Assembly (NCBI RefSeq): GCF_022539665.2
Contig: NC_081338.1
Coordinates: 2,666,001 to 2,730,000, forward strand
Reading direction: 5' to 3'
Source: Daphnia carinata
Taxonomy: Eukaryota; Arthropoda; Branchiopoda; Diplostraca; Daphniidae
DNA length: 64,000 bases
The notes under the pieces are model-generated. The model did not search any database. It had not been told where the DNA came from and worked only from the letters and a program-made list of their open reading frames with translations. The position numbers and the translations under genes were made by a program. Shown here piece after piece: positions 43,350 through 58,400 of the stretch (the first letter of the stretch is position 1; the number at the start of each line of letters is the position of its first letter).

Positions 43350-46300
43350 AAGAAAGCAATTAAATGACGTCATACTCTGCCGTGTAGTTAGACTATATTG
43401 CGTGAGCAGATTGGGCCCACGGTAAACGAAACCGAGGAATAAACAAAGCAACTAATAGGATGAAAGAGACTGAACCCTTTCCGGAAGAAAAAAAAAAGAG
43501 AAAATGGAAAATGCTAAGCTGGTTCAGATCGTTGGTTTCATTTTTTTTCCTTCCCCTTTTAAATCTCCTGTTTCCTATTTCATTGCGAACCCTTTTACTT
43601 TTTTGGCTGACTGATTTTTAGACTTGACTTGTCTCTTCCCTTTTAGTCGGCTTTTGTTTTGATGTCTTCATTGAGTTGATTGGCGAGGCAAACAAGCGGA
43701 CGGGATAACGTGCTGTTCGATTGATTTTTTTTTTTTTTTCGTCTTCCTCTAGTATTCTTTTTTCCTTTTTTTTTAAGGTCAACATCAAAGTGAATGGAAC
43801 ACGAGCGAGGACTCGAGAGGGCAGCGGTGCGCTAGAAAGAGTTCTGAAGCCTGGCTTGGTTTCTTTCGTGTTACGTCATCGCATATGCCAACAGGCAAAA
43901 TAGCTGACCACATTCCGCCATCTCCTCCAACGCGAGAACGATGTCGTTTTAAAAGAGAAATAGCTTTCTTTTTTACGTACGCTTATTGCAGTTCTACAAA
44001 AATAAAATCATAATTCAATACTTCCTGTTTGCGTTTTTAAAGGGTGGGAAGAGAAATGGGTTCGGGTGCACAGCTGGAAAACTCAAAGAGTGGCTGTGTG
44101 TTTGTCGACCGAAAGTGCGTGGGCTGGACGTGGAAGCCAAAAAAATAAAATAAATAATAGCAACAGTCAATAAAACTAGCAAGAAAGTAAAATGTAGGGG
44201 TGCGTAGATTTGTCTGATAGATTTGATTTCCTCTCGCGCATGAATTCCCAATTGCTCGTTTTCGTTGTAAGTTATTTTTTGGGGCTTTTCAAAATTCAAG
44301 CTATCTCACTCATATGCGTCAAGATTCACTACAAGCACGATGATAATCAACTAAGGAAAAAAAAAAAAAATAACAAAAGTTGACATTTATTCAGCGCCCT
44401 TAAAAAAAAAAAAGAGCGACACGAATAAGGGAAAACAATTGTGACTGGAGCTGATGTGCGTGTCAACGTGCCAGATGATCTCTGCATTGAGTTTTTAGCA
44501 CGTCGCATCTAGATTGTCGCAATCCTTTTTGATACGTTTCCAGAAACGGGGGGTAGCCTGCGATTAAGATGCCAGACCCACACAGCATGCGGCGCTTAGT
44601 GTCACTTGCACATACGGGGGCCTGTCTAGCTTATAAGCTGCCTAATATAAGCTTTCTTGCTACTAACAGAAGAAAGCCGCTCGACGGACGAACACAGACG
44701 CTTATCTTAAAACATAATGAAAAGAATTTTAAAGAAACTTGTTTAAAAAAAAAAAAAAAAGTAAGAAAACATTCCTAAACATAATAAATGAAGAGTGAAA
44801 AAAAATGATCTCTGAGGAACTTCGCATTTGGCTTCTGTCGCATATCATAATCACGTTTTTGACACGTGATAGTATCCTAAATGTTTCGCGATGTGCAAAG
44901 TCCAAAAAAAAAACGGGGCGGGAGGTGACGAGATTTTGTGGCATAAACGACGCATTTAGAAGGAAACCAAACGCCCTAATGATGATTGCATGTAAAGAGA
45001 GAGTTAATAGTAAAAGGGAACTCACTTTGCGGTTGAGCCAGGAGTAGACGAGCGCTGCGGCCAGCGACGTGTAGAAAAGAAGAGTGCCCACATTGCGCCA
45101 GTCCCTCCAGTCCTCCACCAAAGGGATGGAGCCATTCTGCCAGTCGTAACTGAGTAACACTGGACGTGGTGTTGCGTGATGTATCCCGAAATGTTGTTAA
45201 AGAAACAGAGCAAAGAAAAAAAAACAGTAGCATAGTCAGTATTTATTATTATTATTTTTTTAATTACTCTTTGAACAATTATTACGTTGATAGTCTTTAT
45301 GTGATTTTTGGCCCCCCCCCCCCTTTTTTTACGTTGGCCAAATGGCGTTACTTAAATATATAAGTTTTTTTTTTTTTGCTACGGTCTATGCTCCTATTTA
45401 TAGGCACATGAAAAACAATGTTAAAGCTATCGGAAATGGCCGGCTGAGACGAGCCGAGTGGCGTAGCGGTAAAGGAAGCACTCACCTGGGGCCAAGAGTA
45501 GTCCCATGTTAAAGGCTGGTAGATAGAGCATGGTGAGTATCCTGCGAGATGTGGAAACCGCCGGGTACGACGTGATCAAGTTTAATGTAAAAATCCAAGA
45601 AAAGAAAAAAAAAAGAAAACATGCAATGTCCATTAGAGTCGGGATGCAATCACTTCCCATAATTTCCGTCATGCACACATGTGTCTACGTGTGTATATAT
45701 ATAAAACACACAGGTAGATATCCGTAAGAGATGTATGCAAGGCGAAGGGGCTTAGGCGAATTTGGTTACATCCATACGCAATCCCTCACATAAAGGGTGT
45801 GTTTAGTTGAAGGCTATCCCGCTCTTAGCTGCTAATCCCGTCTTTTTTGGAGAGATTTACTACTGCCCAGCGCCGTAGGATGCCCCGTGGACAAGAAGAG
45901 GTGAATAGGAGAAAATCGGATATTTTAGACGTACTACGTGACACATATAAGAATGGGGTCTGCAGTAATCATGCCGCATCGTATACCTGGCTTTTCGACT
46001 GGAAGCGAAGGCCGCCGGATTGTCTTGTTCGGAGAAAAGAGGTAGCTGGCCTTGTTGCAGAGCAATCCTAGCCGCGAGCAGTACCAACGTCTATTTGATA
46101 ACGAACAAAATCCAACATTAGATTTACAGATTTTCTATTTATTTAGAATTTATCTATTTATTTATTTATTTTTTTTTGGAAAAATGTATCCCAAGGTAAT
46201 GCCTTTGGAGATGGAATGAATCGATATGAACGTATGATTTCTTACGGTGAAGAGCGACAAAAGAATAGGCCAGCATTTGAAGACGACTCTCAACCATGGC

Positions 46301-49300
46301 CAGCAACTACAGCTGTTCCATCTACTCGTCGATCTGTATGAGAAAAATGCAATTTTCAGTTTATCAATTGTTAAAAATTAAAGTGAGAAAAGCGTTCGTT
46401 CAGTGTTCGGACCCGAGAGATTCAATGAAAATTATTTACAAAGGATTCGGCCCCCAATGTGATTCTTGCGAACCCATCACGCACTCGCCATCGTTTTACG
46501 AAATGAGCATTTTCATAATTTCTACGATTCGATTAAAAGTTCGTGGATTATTGAAAACAAGGGGATGTTGTTCGACGTCAAATAGAAGTCTCATAAATAG
46601 ACGTGCGACAGTTGACATAGTCCCCGATTTCCCAACTGAAGTTGGAATTTCTTTATAGGACACGTCGTTAACGTTACGGCAAAAGCAATTCCACACATCG
46701 GCGTGATGCATAATCAATGAGAAAGACTAACGGACAAAATACTTGTTGCTGGGCGATGTGTCAATTTTGGCACGGCCGCATCGACGCTCGTCGCAGCCAC
46801 TGGCAGATTGTTGATGTAGACGAATAATATCCCAAGTGATGGCGACGGGTAGAGCTGCAATCCCGTTCTCTTTGGCGGCCAGAGCCAAGAAAGCCGATAG
46901 CAAACTAACAATCCTCAGCAAGAGGACATTAAAACAGGTAACCGGATGTCGAGATCCGCTTCTCATTCCGAATGATTTTTGATTATTCATCGTCGCCCTG
47001 TGTGCGAAAATAAAAACAAAAAAGTTGTTGGTTGGCACAGACAAAATGTCAGCGAAAACTTTCAAATAACATAATTCATTCGAACCGCCATTCAAACTAT
47101 ATAATTAATCAAGGAAGCACGAGCAGAGCGTAATAAATATTTCTGTTTTTGAGTTTCGTTTTACGCACAGATTTCTGCTCAGTGCGGATCGTGTTCAATG
47201 CGCAATAAAGCTCCTGTCGTTCACAATGTAGGAGCAGAGTGTGTTACACGAGCTCACCGGTTTGGACACGACGCGTATGTATACTCAAGTCAATACAATG
47301 TTAATCAGCGATACGGACGGCGAGGAAGCGGGAAAGGGATGAGACATGTACGTCAATACCTCTCATCCTACTGAATTACTAATGCTGCATCAGTTGTATT
47401 ATGGATATAGTCTTACGGTGGCGGACAGTTGCATCGGCAAAAAGCTCGGGATCGTCTCATGTTGTTCAGCCATCTCGTATAGATATGGCGACAAACGCGA
47501 AATTAGAATGTCTATTAAGCAAAACATTCACTAAGTTCGTCCTTATTGTTGCGTTAAGAGCTGGAAGGATAAAAACAAGTTCACGGTCATGCAATTTTGT
47601 TTCGCAAAATTCAATATTTCTATAGGACGAACCGATAAATGCGTAATAAGCCAAGTATTGGATTAGGGATTTTTTTTTTTTCTTTCGGTAGTAAATAAAA
47701 GATTTTGACAGTGGCGTTCGTGATCGCTGGTGCAGATGTGAAAATACGAGAAAGAGATATTGTACTTGATACGGCAAGGCAGCCGTTACAATGTTATGGT
47801 AGTATGGGCTGCCCAACAGTGTCAGTATTTGTGCTCGACGTCAGTGAAATGACAGAGTGATCGGACATTTGAGAAGAAAGAAGAGATGAAACGAAAAGAG
47901 ACGTATCCATCATTCCCAACGACATTGGGCAACTCTTTCACGTCAGCACAGTCATTCAGCCATCTTGCCTCTGGTTAGAGACCACACACACTCTAGCCCT
48001 ATTGCATTCACCTTGGTCATAATCTTATTACTCGCTCGATTGAAATTCCAAGCTATTCGAAATCATCGGTAGAGTTCGTTCACAATACGACTCGTATTAT
48101 CAACGTCCTTCTCATCGATCGAATTTTGATTAAATACAAAAGAGCTTTTAATAATGATTTTTTTTTTCTACTCGTTCAATTAATCAGCAAATAGATGTTT
48201 TACCCCCGCAACCCAAACACTCTGCCTTTGTTCATTTCCTGCACACATTTCCCGCTACGGACGTGCCTTCCTCAATTGATTGTGTCTATCTCGTGTTCGA
48301 TGATTAACCTGACTAAAACATCTGCAGCCAATGCGATTGTCACTTCTAGCAGCACTTTTTTTTTCTTTTATTTCGGGATAATGTAAAGACGTATCTGGAA
48401 AAGCTCGCGACTGCCGTCAAGAAAAGGTGTTATAGATTGCAAGTCTTAAAGTTCTTACAAACGCCAGGAGCTTATAGTTTATCCTATTTATATATATATA
48501 TAGCCCCAACTAAGAAGATAGCATTTAAGCCAGCACAATCCCAAATAGCGAGGCGTATTCACTTGAACATTGTGACTCTTCTTCGTTGAAGTTTAGCAAA
48601 GTTTCGAAACCCCTCGCAACCCTTCCAAGCTTATACACTTTCACATAGAGGTTTTCTGTCTGTGGGAAATAGAAGAAGTCGTATAGCTATACTGGAATTC
48701 AGACAAAAGATTTTTTTTTTTTTTTTTTTTTTGCCACAGATGGAACACTCCCAGGGACAGCCTCTGATTTAGAACCGGTGTCGGGTAACAGCCGTCCACG
48801 ACGTCGTCTTCATATTCCTTTTCTACCTTTTTTTTTTTTCTTTATTATTCTCTTTCCTTCTGTTCTTTATTTTTCTTGTTGAAAGGGGCAGGAAACCCAA
48901 GTGGGTAGCCCAAGACGGAAACATATTTTAAAGTTGAGAAACTTTCCGGAATAATAACTCACAACTTTTTTGGGGGAGGGGGGAGGACGGGCAAAACTGC
49001 TGTTTGGGACGAGTTCTTATTGGCGCGTTGTATTACTAACGACCTCCTTCATTGAGCACTCATGTCGTCTCGTCTATTTTTCATTCAAGTTAGGTAGTGC
49101 TCCGCATCGCTCTTTAATATAAGACGGGCACTGCACAGCTCTAGAATAAACTTAGCGATCTTTCGAACCATTAACGTGATTGTCAGACAATACGGTTCCT
49201 TGGCGACATCTCGATTTCGCTTTTTGCATGTTCCTCTAGTATGACGTCATTTACCCGGTTTGTTAAAAAGTATAAGGTAACGGCATATAGATTTAATGGG

Positions 49301-52300
49301 CTTTTTACCTGTCATGGCTGATGAAGGACAACAGGAAAAACAGAGTTGTTAGGATGTCGGCCCTGCCCACGATACCTGAAACCTGCAAAAAAAAAAAAAG
49401 GAAGCAAATGAGATGCTGAAGTTCGTTTTCCCGTATCTCGTGTACAGAGACGAAGAATAGACGCTATTCTAAAAAAAAAAAAATCAAATTATTTCAGCAG
49501 ACGGAACACGCCGACGCATATTGGTATGAAAAGGTTTACAATGTCACGTCAGTATGTTGCACAGGAAAAGCGGATAAACGTATATGGGATGTAAATAACT
49601 TATTTTTCTCCTTTGCGCTGTAGGACTGATGTATTCCGAAGCGCGTTCGTTCTACCCTCGCACCCCTTCCCCGCTCCAAAGAGGAGAAAATCTGAATAAT
49701 CTGCTTCATATCTTCGTGTTTTTCATTCTTCACTCTCTGTTTGTTTTTCCTGCCTTTTGTGTATTGAAAGGATTTCTCCCGATCTTTCAACACATTTTTT
49801 TTTTTATTCTCCGTATCACTTCTTTATTCCAGATAACTGATGTCAACATTATTTTTGATCCTGAGCAAGTCAAACTACATTGTTGTCTTTCGTTCATCTT
49901 ATTGTTTTTTTTTTCGCCCAAGTTATCAAAGCCACGAACCTGTCACAAGTCACAATCCCTATCAGCTTGAATCAATACCGTTGTGCATGAAAGCGTGCGC
50001 CAGCACATTTTGCCCGATGCCCAAGCAATCCAGCCGGAAGCTCCAAACAACAACAGCAGCTTCGTCGGACGTACTGCTTTTAATAGCTACAGGACAAGTC
50101 AAACATAGACGTACACACACACAGTTCCCCCCCCCTTTTTTTTTTGATCGCAATCTATGAGATCAGAAATTGGAAAGACTGTTGAAAACTGTAGAGCGAA
50201 AGAGAATAACAGCAAGAGAGCGATGGATGCTCCCTGGATGGAAAGTTTTGTGCCCTCGTCTGTTGTTTTCATTTTTCTGTACATTTGTACAAATGAAAAA
50301 CAGGGAGGAGAGAAGAAACAAAATTGGATAGGCAAAAGAAAAAAACTAAAGGAAATAAGTTCAATGACAATATGAGTTCATCCGGAAGATATCGAAACGT
50401 CAGCTTGATATGACGTTTCGCCCGTTACATCGTTCCCTGAAACCTCCCCCTTCGCCGTTCCTCTCGGGAAGTAACTTGTTTGACACTCTAGATACGAAGG
50501 CATCAAAAGACTGGCCAGCTTCCATTTTCTCATTTCGTCTCATTTCTTTTCCGATTTTTTTTTTTTATATTTATTTTCTCTTTAATTGGAAAGGACTTTT
50601 TCTCGCATCCGGAGTTTCCGAACTTTCCATTTCAACGAGCTCGCTTCACAATGCTGATTTGAATCGTCTTTTGTTTGGTGCTCGGCCATGTTCTCTTTGA
50701 CAATCAGAGTAGTATTCATACTGCCACTCTTCCGTCAAAACCGCTCAAAGTCGCTTCAATTTTCTTCCTAATTCCGTCGGCTCTCTATTCGCACTTCAGT
50801 TCAATAGGGATTGATGTGTTCACGTTGACATTTTATTTTTATTTTTTTAATTCCCACCCTTTTTTTTTTTACAGAGAGACAGCCAAAAAGAGTTAAGACG
50901 GTTTACCCTCGAGCCTATTTTGCGCGACTTTGTACAGAGCCCCAACGATCAAAAGAGTCCGTCTCGGGGGCTAACGTAAAAAGACGGGAAATTGAAAACA
51001 AGTCAAAGCGAATGAGACAGACACAGACACACACACACACACACACACAGAGAGAACGGAAGAAGCGAAACAAAGTGAATATATTGAGACTTGTTACCGC
51101 TTCCGTGTGGATCGGATGGATGGCGAAGAGCGAAGCGGTCAATAGAGATGACAACTTGGAGAGGCCGAGGCAGTTGAGACAAAGCCACGCAAACAGGGCG
51201 CTGACCGCTGCATGGAGGATCACGTTGACCGCGTGATAGCTCCAAGGATTGAGTCCGCTCAAGGCATAGTTCCACCTATAGAAAAAAAGACCGGCATGAG
51301 CCCTCACGCAAAAACAAATCCTTCTCTTTTACACACAAGACACGATGAACATCGACTGCTGTTGATGGATAGACGCAATGTCAGCAACCCTTTCTCGTAC
51401 TGGTTACGTTGCTCATTGTTTTGCCTCGTAACGTTTCTAACCCAACCAACCAAGATCATTTTATCTATGGCGGATGTTCGATTGTTGGTCCCCCTTTTTT
51501 ATTCTTATACTGTATGGCGTTTCTTGACGTCTGTATTATGCGCTTACGTATAGATGAATGGTATACCAGGAAATGAGAGACAGCAATAGTGATGGAGTGA
51601 CTTTGAATCAAGAGATCTGATAATAGGGTTGGGTAACAGAAGCAGGAGGGAAAGCGAAGAATACGATGATGTTAGACACAGCGCACAGACAACAAAAGAC
51701 GGTCGGGCCAATACTAAAGTTCTGATGACGAACAAGAGAATTCGTCCAAAAAGGGTTGACATTGCTTTCCGTGATTTCGTCTATACACTCTCGCTGCCCC
51801 CCCTTTTTTTTTTTTTGCACTTGATTATTCTTCTTTTCTTTCAATCGTCCCTTTTTTTTTTAATTCATCCGCTTTAACCTTGTCTTTCTGCGCCATCTTC
51901 CGTCTATACAACGCGTGTCATTGATCGCCAATATCTTTGTCCGTCACGAATTTTGCGATCAGTACAGTACGCTACTGTATACGCTAAACGTGCAATTGTA
52001 TGGAATGAAGCTCTTGATTAACAAATTGCGCGGAACAAGGTGGGAAGCCACACAACAGAATGCAAATATGGTAATAGCGATAGACTTACTTGAAAGTGAG
52101 AATGGTGAGTGGGCGATAAGATTTGTGACTGCGAGGGTCGAGCAACGACGTCCCCCAGAAATCGTTGTAGAGGAAATCCCAGGTGCCGGCCGTCGGGTCG
52201 GTGATGTCCCGGTTGCCGGTGATGGCACTGAGATCGTCGTGGACGAAATCGCCGCCTAGCGAATTGGTGTAGACGCCGACGGCCAGCGCCGGCGGTATCA

Positions 52301-52487
52301 GGCACGGTAACCATTCTCTTAATGTCGCACCATGTTTGCCTTCTTCAACACTTTGCCGGGCGGACCTTTTTCCGCTGCTTTTACAACAACAACAACCGAC
52401 GCGTTGCTGATGTTGCGCTCCTACAAACTTCATCGATTCGCACTCGATCCCGCCGCCCCACAAATGACTTCTCTTCTCAGCGCCCAT
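37474..52487 (-). CDS. TMTC1-like protein O-mannosyltransferase (transmembrane and TPR)
   Basis: ER multipass GT-C type glycosyltransferase family that O-mannosylates cadherin-type domains. Twelve exons join in frame to 784 residues: 52487-52090, 51275-51098, 49382-49309, 46997-46736, 46090-45987, 45541-45486, 45159-45026, 43221-43112, 41710-41354, 40650-40537, 38539-38351, 37852-37474. Early luminal loop: DFVHDDLSAI with the acidic DD pair, and SHKSYRPLTILTFKWNY; then FAIHPIHTEAVSGIVGRADI, LAAKENGIAALPV, the DUF1736-type FSEQDNPAAF and DWQNGSIPLV, ASNLFYPCGFVVAERLLYLP. TPR part: SGLRTLPNNAKMHYNYANI, NYASALNNLGTV, HAHYNLAVLYLQR. These agree best with TMTC1. Intron 9 starts with GC (GCAAGT); exon 4 has a weak GTCCGT donor. 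A long Ser tract lies in exon 9. Human TMTC1 has about ten TPRs; here three to four, then a His/Gln-rich tail and stop. The N-terminal 60 residues, with a CCCC run, are not conserved; an upstream 5' UTR exon is implied by the acceptor before the start. Confidence 0.9.
37878..37895. repeat. (AC)n microsatellite in TMTC intron 11
   Basis: About nine AC dinucleotides just upstream (minus-strand sense) of the last TMTC exon. Confidence 0.85.
41505..41575. repeat. Trinucleotide GAA/GAG tract coding for serine run in TMTC
   Basis: An imperfect purine triplet tract on the plus strand; on the minus strand it reads TCT/TCC/TCA codons giving a serine-rich run of about 25 residues within TMTC exon 9. 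The surrounding frame stays open and the flanks match TMTC loops. Confidence 0.85.
43317..43347. repeat. Poly-A/T homopolymer in TMTC intron
   Basis: About 30 consecutive A on the plus strand, the longest of many homopolymers in the TMTC introns (others near 38640, 40860, 48714, 52935). Confidence 0.9.
51022..51049. repeat. (AC)n microsatellite in TMTC intron 2
   Basis: An AC dinucleotide run with one interruption, about 50 bp past the donor of TMTC exon 2 on the minus strand. Confidence 0.9.
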
Positions 52488-55400
52488 CACTCGACCATGG
52501 TCAACAATCTGAAAAGAAAACAAACATTAATTTTCTTGTGATAGTATGTAGCATGGAAGCCTGAGGCTATGCGTAAATAGTGCAGACGAAAAAATGTTGC
52601 ATTTAAAGAGTTCTAGCTGTTTACGCAACGACAAAATTCTTTTAACATAATGACAAAATGAAAGAATATTCCTTGCCCGTTCCGTTGGAACACGACACAA
52701 GAGCGTCTTTTTGAATATTATAAATATTGAAAGGATACTACGTTGTTATTGTGGAGCGTGAGAGGGTCGCGTGACACGCACCGCGACACACTCTCTTCGT
52801 ACATTGCTATTTAAAGTGGGGTCAGGTTGACAACGGATGGGGGCGTTGTTGATCATATCGGTGGTTATATAGCTGGCAGAAGTGATACACACGTAACCCA
52901 TACATAAAATTCTAGCATTATGTGCAGCCCTCATTTTTTTTTTTTTTTTGTGAGGCAGTCCCTTCTGACTCATTCTACCACTGGATGGCATATAGCTATA
53001 TATAACACCAAGTTGCTAATCAGCTTGAAAAGTTTAAAAAAAAAAAAAAGTTTTGTTTTCTGCCACGAAACACATAGACCCATCGATTGGTGTGCCTTCT
53101 TTTTTTTCCAAACGTAAAACGAATTTTAACCAATACAAGGGAAAAAAGGATGGGAGCTAGCTATTTTGCATATACACCTATATACCATAGGAGAAAAAGA
53201 GAATTTTTCCATTGCTGTCGGCTTATCGGTGACAGTGCGGCGAGGCGCAACCGTTTGAAACGATGGATGTCGGGAGCCCCGTCGGCAGCAAGTCCCTCGG
53301 CTCGTTTGTGGCGCGTGTCAAAGAGAAACGAACATTAGCGTGATGTTCTATAGCTGCGCATCGCCATTTGTATCATCGTCAGATGTGCTCAGCAAAGGGG
53401 GAATCACAAGGGGGAAGAAAAAAAAAAGGGATGGAATAATTCAGCTGAAAAGACGGGAATAAATTCAGCCCAAAGTTCAACTGGAGCGGCAATTAAAACT
53501 CTGCCAGCACAGCGGCTGTAAAAGAAAAAAATTCAATGCCTTCTGGAATAACAAGCCCTTGATTGTCTTTCGTCGTTCAGCCTCCGTGCATGGGGTCGTG
53601 AAAGGTTGTCTTCTACAATCTATGGCTTTATTGTCTTTTGTTAATCAATTCGATCTTAATCCTTTATTTTTTCTGTCTTTTCAACTAGCCTCGATTGAAT
53701 TGATGTCACTTGCAATGTCTGCTCTCTTTTTGTGTTACGATTTGAAAGGATTTCGATTTCCGAGTTGTTCTGGTGTTCCTGTTATCGGCGGATTCGTTGT
53801 TAATTGTACTACATTTCGAAAATGCAAGAACTAGGTCACTTCGTATGGCAAAGAAGTTTGGACATTTGGAAAAAATTCGAACATTCAGCCATTTTGAAAC
53901 TATGGTCATCAACAAGCACTTAAAAATAAACCTGAACTAATTGGCGTTTGTCAATCATTTGAACCAAATAAATAAACAAAATGAAGAGTCACAATTTCAG
54001 TGTTTCACAGCGTCACGTGAACATGTCGAAAGGCAGTCATAACTTACGTCAGTTGAATGATGATTGGCTGGAATCTGTAGCTATTTCACCCTTCGTTGCG
54101 AATACTGCCAAACTAGCCAACGTAACGAGCATCCACTAACAAGTCGATGATGAGCGCAATTTTTCACGACATTCAATAAAAAACAGACAACTTTTTTGTA
54201 TCGCTGATGAAATGAACGTCTTTCTTTCTCGAGAATTGACCGGCGAATGGCCAATGGTCAAACAATTACGGCCTTAGGCTGACCACAGAAGGGAGGCGAA
54301 GAAAACAAAGAAAAATTGCGCGTGAACTCAATGACAAGTTCAGACTTGTCCGGCCCATCTACAGTCAACATAAACACCAATAATAAAAACGAGTAAATAA
54401 AAAAATAAAGGATCTTAATCGGAAATTTGAAGCACTAGTAATGAAGACTTGTGTTGCAATTGTTGTCACAACTGTTGTCTAAATAAGTATTGAAAGAAAA
54501 GGCAACTTTTTAAGAATGACAACGCCGTTGCCCGTTGGCTGCCGGTTTAGCAACTGAACTGACTGCGTAGCCGTCGTTCTTGAACGTTATATAGCGTCTT
54601 TAGTCCATGGTGGCTATTCAGTTGAGGCAGCTAAAGCTTCAGACTTTGCGTTCGTGCACATGGGGTGGGAAAGAAAATCAGGGTAAGAAAAGAGAGCGCA
54701 TGCCCAGTACGTGTGCTAAAGTTTAGCATGGAGTTGGAAGTAAATTACTGTTCGACCTAGCGCGCAGCACACCTCGATATACAGCAACGTGAAAAAAGGA
54801 GGATAACAGCCATAGGTCTGCCAAAAAAGAACTGGAATTTATTGTACCAACTAGCAGCTAACTAACTTGGTAACTACACTTCCTTTTTTTTAGCTAAAAA
54901 TTAAAAGAAAAAGTTTGAGGCAACTTTGTCTGGTGTGGTGGAGATATTGGTGCAGTGTTACAGCAGCATCATCATCATCCGGAATTCAATTTGAAGTACT
55001 GGTCTTCCAAAAGAGAGGGGGGCATGAAAGTCAAGAGATCAGTGGGTAGAATCCTTTGGAATCACGGATTTCATCACAGCATTTCTTTGATGGCGACCAA
55101 CTTATATAGATGACATTGACTCCGCCCCATTACCGTTAACTTGGCCACCCATTGCTCGTTTTCATGGACCTATATATCTTGCACTTTCGACATTATAGCA
55201 CCGAGACAACCGGCTATTGAAAGAAATGAAACAAACAAAAAAAGTAAAGGAATGCAGCAGCTTTATAGTATTAAAGAAAGGAATGAACACCCCCCGTCCC
55301 ATAAGGGCAATAACTCGGATTCTTTATAGTGCCACTTTTGACCAAAGGTTTTTAACTTCTTAGTGACCTGCCTTAACTATTTCCTGAATTGTTTTATACA

Positions 55401-58400
55401 TCCTCAGCTACAAAGACTAAGAGGAAGAAACGTTATTTTGCATTTAAATATCATATAATTGCTTAAACAATTAAAACACCTGTCAGTTTCGATCGAAATC
55501 ACAAGAGATGCTCACGAGTCTTTTGATATGAGAAAAGAAAAAAGGTTGGTTCCCTATTCAATCTTGCCTATACATAGGTAGAGCCGTGATATGCAAAGTC
55601 AAGGATAGATCAATCCACATCTGGGTCCTCTCATGTTAATGAGTTGACGTTTAACGAGCGCCCAACTCGGCTGTTGGAGCTGATGACAAGATTGAACGAG
55701 TTTCTTTAATGACTGACAGCGTCGATGATCTGATGGGCTTAGCTTCTTAAATTGCATATCCCTTCGTTATGAATTTAAGTTGCTATAGTCTATAAAGTCT
55801 AAACGATTCTTCTTCTTTAATTCAGCCGTATATTCGACAATGACGTGAATTTTAAAGTGCGTTGCGTATTCTGGAAAAGAACATAAGTCAATTACCCAAG
55901 TTTGACGTAAAAAAGAAATAGATGAGATTGAACGCAAAAAACATCGTGGTCATTGACGATTTTTATTTGTTTGTAGACTAGAGCCGTGAAAAATTTTGGT
56001 GCGAGCGATAAATTTTGTCAGGATTCAGAGGACGTCTACTTATAGCCGACGCTTCTAAACTTCAATACGGAGAGCGTAGTACAGCAAAGAAGAACATATA
56101 CACACTTTGGTAGCTTCCCTTATGACTTGTTTTCCTTGTATACACATCACCATTCTTTTATGGAGTGGGTCTACATTTCTCGTAACCTTTTCGACGAGTT
56201 CAAATAAATAATAGCATCAATTGCTATACATACATGAGAAACCCAGTCCACACCAAACAGAAAAACAATACCATATCAAATCGGCTGGAAGAAAAAAAAA
56301 AATTGGCTCCAAGCCATTGAGTTCTTTTGGCTTTTCAGTAAGTTCTATATACTGTAGGCCTATGGAACGTGTATAGTCAGGTTTTGTTCGCCATTGAGCG
56401 TGAAACCCATGCTGGAAGAGGCAATCAAATGTATGCACAGGGAAGCTCGCGCCGTTGGATTAGTATTGTATGTACATTCATATCTGTATAGCGTATAGAT
56501 GACGTATACCTTATCTGCGTAGTAGGAAAGGGGTTGCAATACGGAGGCTACAGTGACATGCCAATTTCTATTGTTGTACTGTATTCGGAGTCGAGGAGCT
56601 TTCATTGTTTCCGAGTTCCGCCATATAGTTTCCACGTTGCAACCATCTCTCAGAGAATAAAAGGGGGCAAGAAAAGGAAATAGGAGACAACAAATGACAG
56701 GGGCTGAATAAGAAAGTAAAAATGGGAAGGATTGGGAAGCGAAGAAAACAACAATCCAAAGTGGTGGAGGGGATGATCATCTATATCTACCATACAGAAC
56801 AGCTCTATAGGATAAGATGACAGTTGGCATTGACAGATGGACGATATTACATCAACATGGATGAGTGGAGCCCGGCAAAAAAAAAAACGTAAACAAAAAG
56901 CCAAAAATAAAAGATTGGGCCGTACATCATCCGAAGAGAGCAGTCAAATGATATCAAAAGGATTTATCTGTACGAAAAAGTTAATGCTTTCGTACAGTTT
57001 TATTTGCCTGTCTGGTTTTTGTGTTTTCCCCCTCTGTTGTTGTTGTTTTTTTCTTAGAAATGTTTAAATGTGTTTGCATTCTTTTACCGTGTGAATAATA
57101 TGTAACCACTAACGAGGTTGCGGAGAACAAGACAAAAACAAGCCGATCCATCACTGTTGGATAATGTGGTGCTGTCAATTAGTGCGAGTGACATGTTGTC
57201 CTCCTACAAGTCACGGCGGTCCTATACATATTTTTTTTCTTTCCACCATATATTATTGGCCGCACAAGGAATGATCGTTAATCCATAATGCAAAATAATC
57301 GTCGACGCATCGTACGACGCAAAGATGCGTGTGGGTGTGTCTTTGCGTTGTGGAAGACACACATGAGTCGTGACTAGACGACATACTTTCAGAAAAAAAA
57401 ACCTTGTAGACGGTTTAATATGGACTCGTTTTGAATTTCAATTGTTCGTTTACTGAAGACGAATTTGAATATATTGTAGTATTCGAATCGTGTAGTTGTT
57501 GCGACTTTTCCCCAGTTGTTTTTTTATTGGTTCTGGTTGGAAGCGCATTGGGAAAACTCTTAACGAGAAAACAACGACGAGTGCCTAAAACTGTCGCATC
57601 CAAAGTTACATGGTCATGTTTTTGTGTTGTCGTTCAACTTTCAAATGTTCTTTTAGCGTGTCATCCAATCGACACGATAATCACACTGCGGGCAATGACG
57701 TAGAAAATGAAAAATGTCGCTCTATACAGTACTTTTATATGGCCGACAAAACATTAGGAATGAGTCCTCTCTGTATATATATATACGTACATGTGCTGAT
57801 TGAGAGGTGAGTGAAGAACACAAAATCGATTGAAAACTCGACCCTCCGTCTTTTCTTTATCCTGATCTTTCATCTTAACCAGGGCGCACGCGTCTAGCAA
57901 GTCCTCTCTTTACACTTCTTTTTATTCAGACAAAATCGTGTGATTGTCTATTGAATAATTCAAAAAGAGATCAAGGCTAGTTGTTGAATTCCTAGAAAGA
58001 AAAAAAAAGAATGAGAACTGCTTTTATTTTCTTTTTCTAATACAACATGTAGACAGTATGTAGAGATACCTACAAGAAACATGAACTTTGCATCTGGACC
58101 AGATTAGCAGAACATTCGCGTGAACGCCAGCACGTTCTGTGCCTTTTGGATACATTCCGCATATTCTTTCCATTTGATCCATTTAGTCGTTGGGCAGAAC
58201 GTGACACCTTTACTGACAAAAAATAAATACGTGGCTGAATCAAAGAATCGGATGGCAAAGAGAAAAGACCCTCTTCTTAGAGTACGTGCACGTCCAAAAA
58301 AAGTGTCGAAATGAGTTGGATGGGGAGCGTTACGGACGAACGCCATAGCAAACAGAATGCACTGACAGTTTTGGGGGACAAGTTCGCAAGACTTTATTAT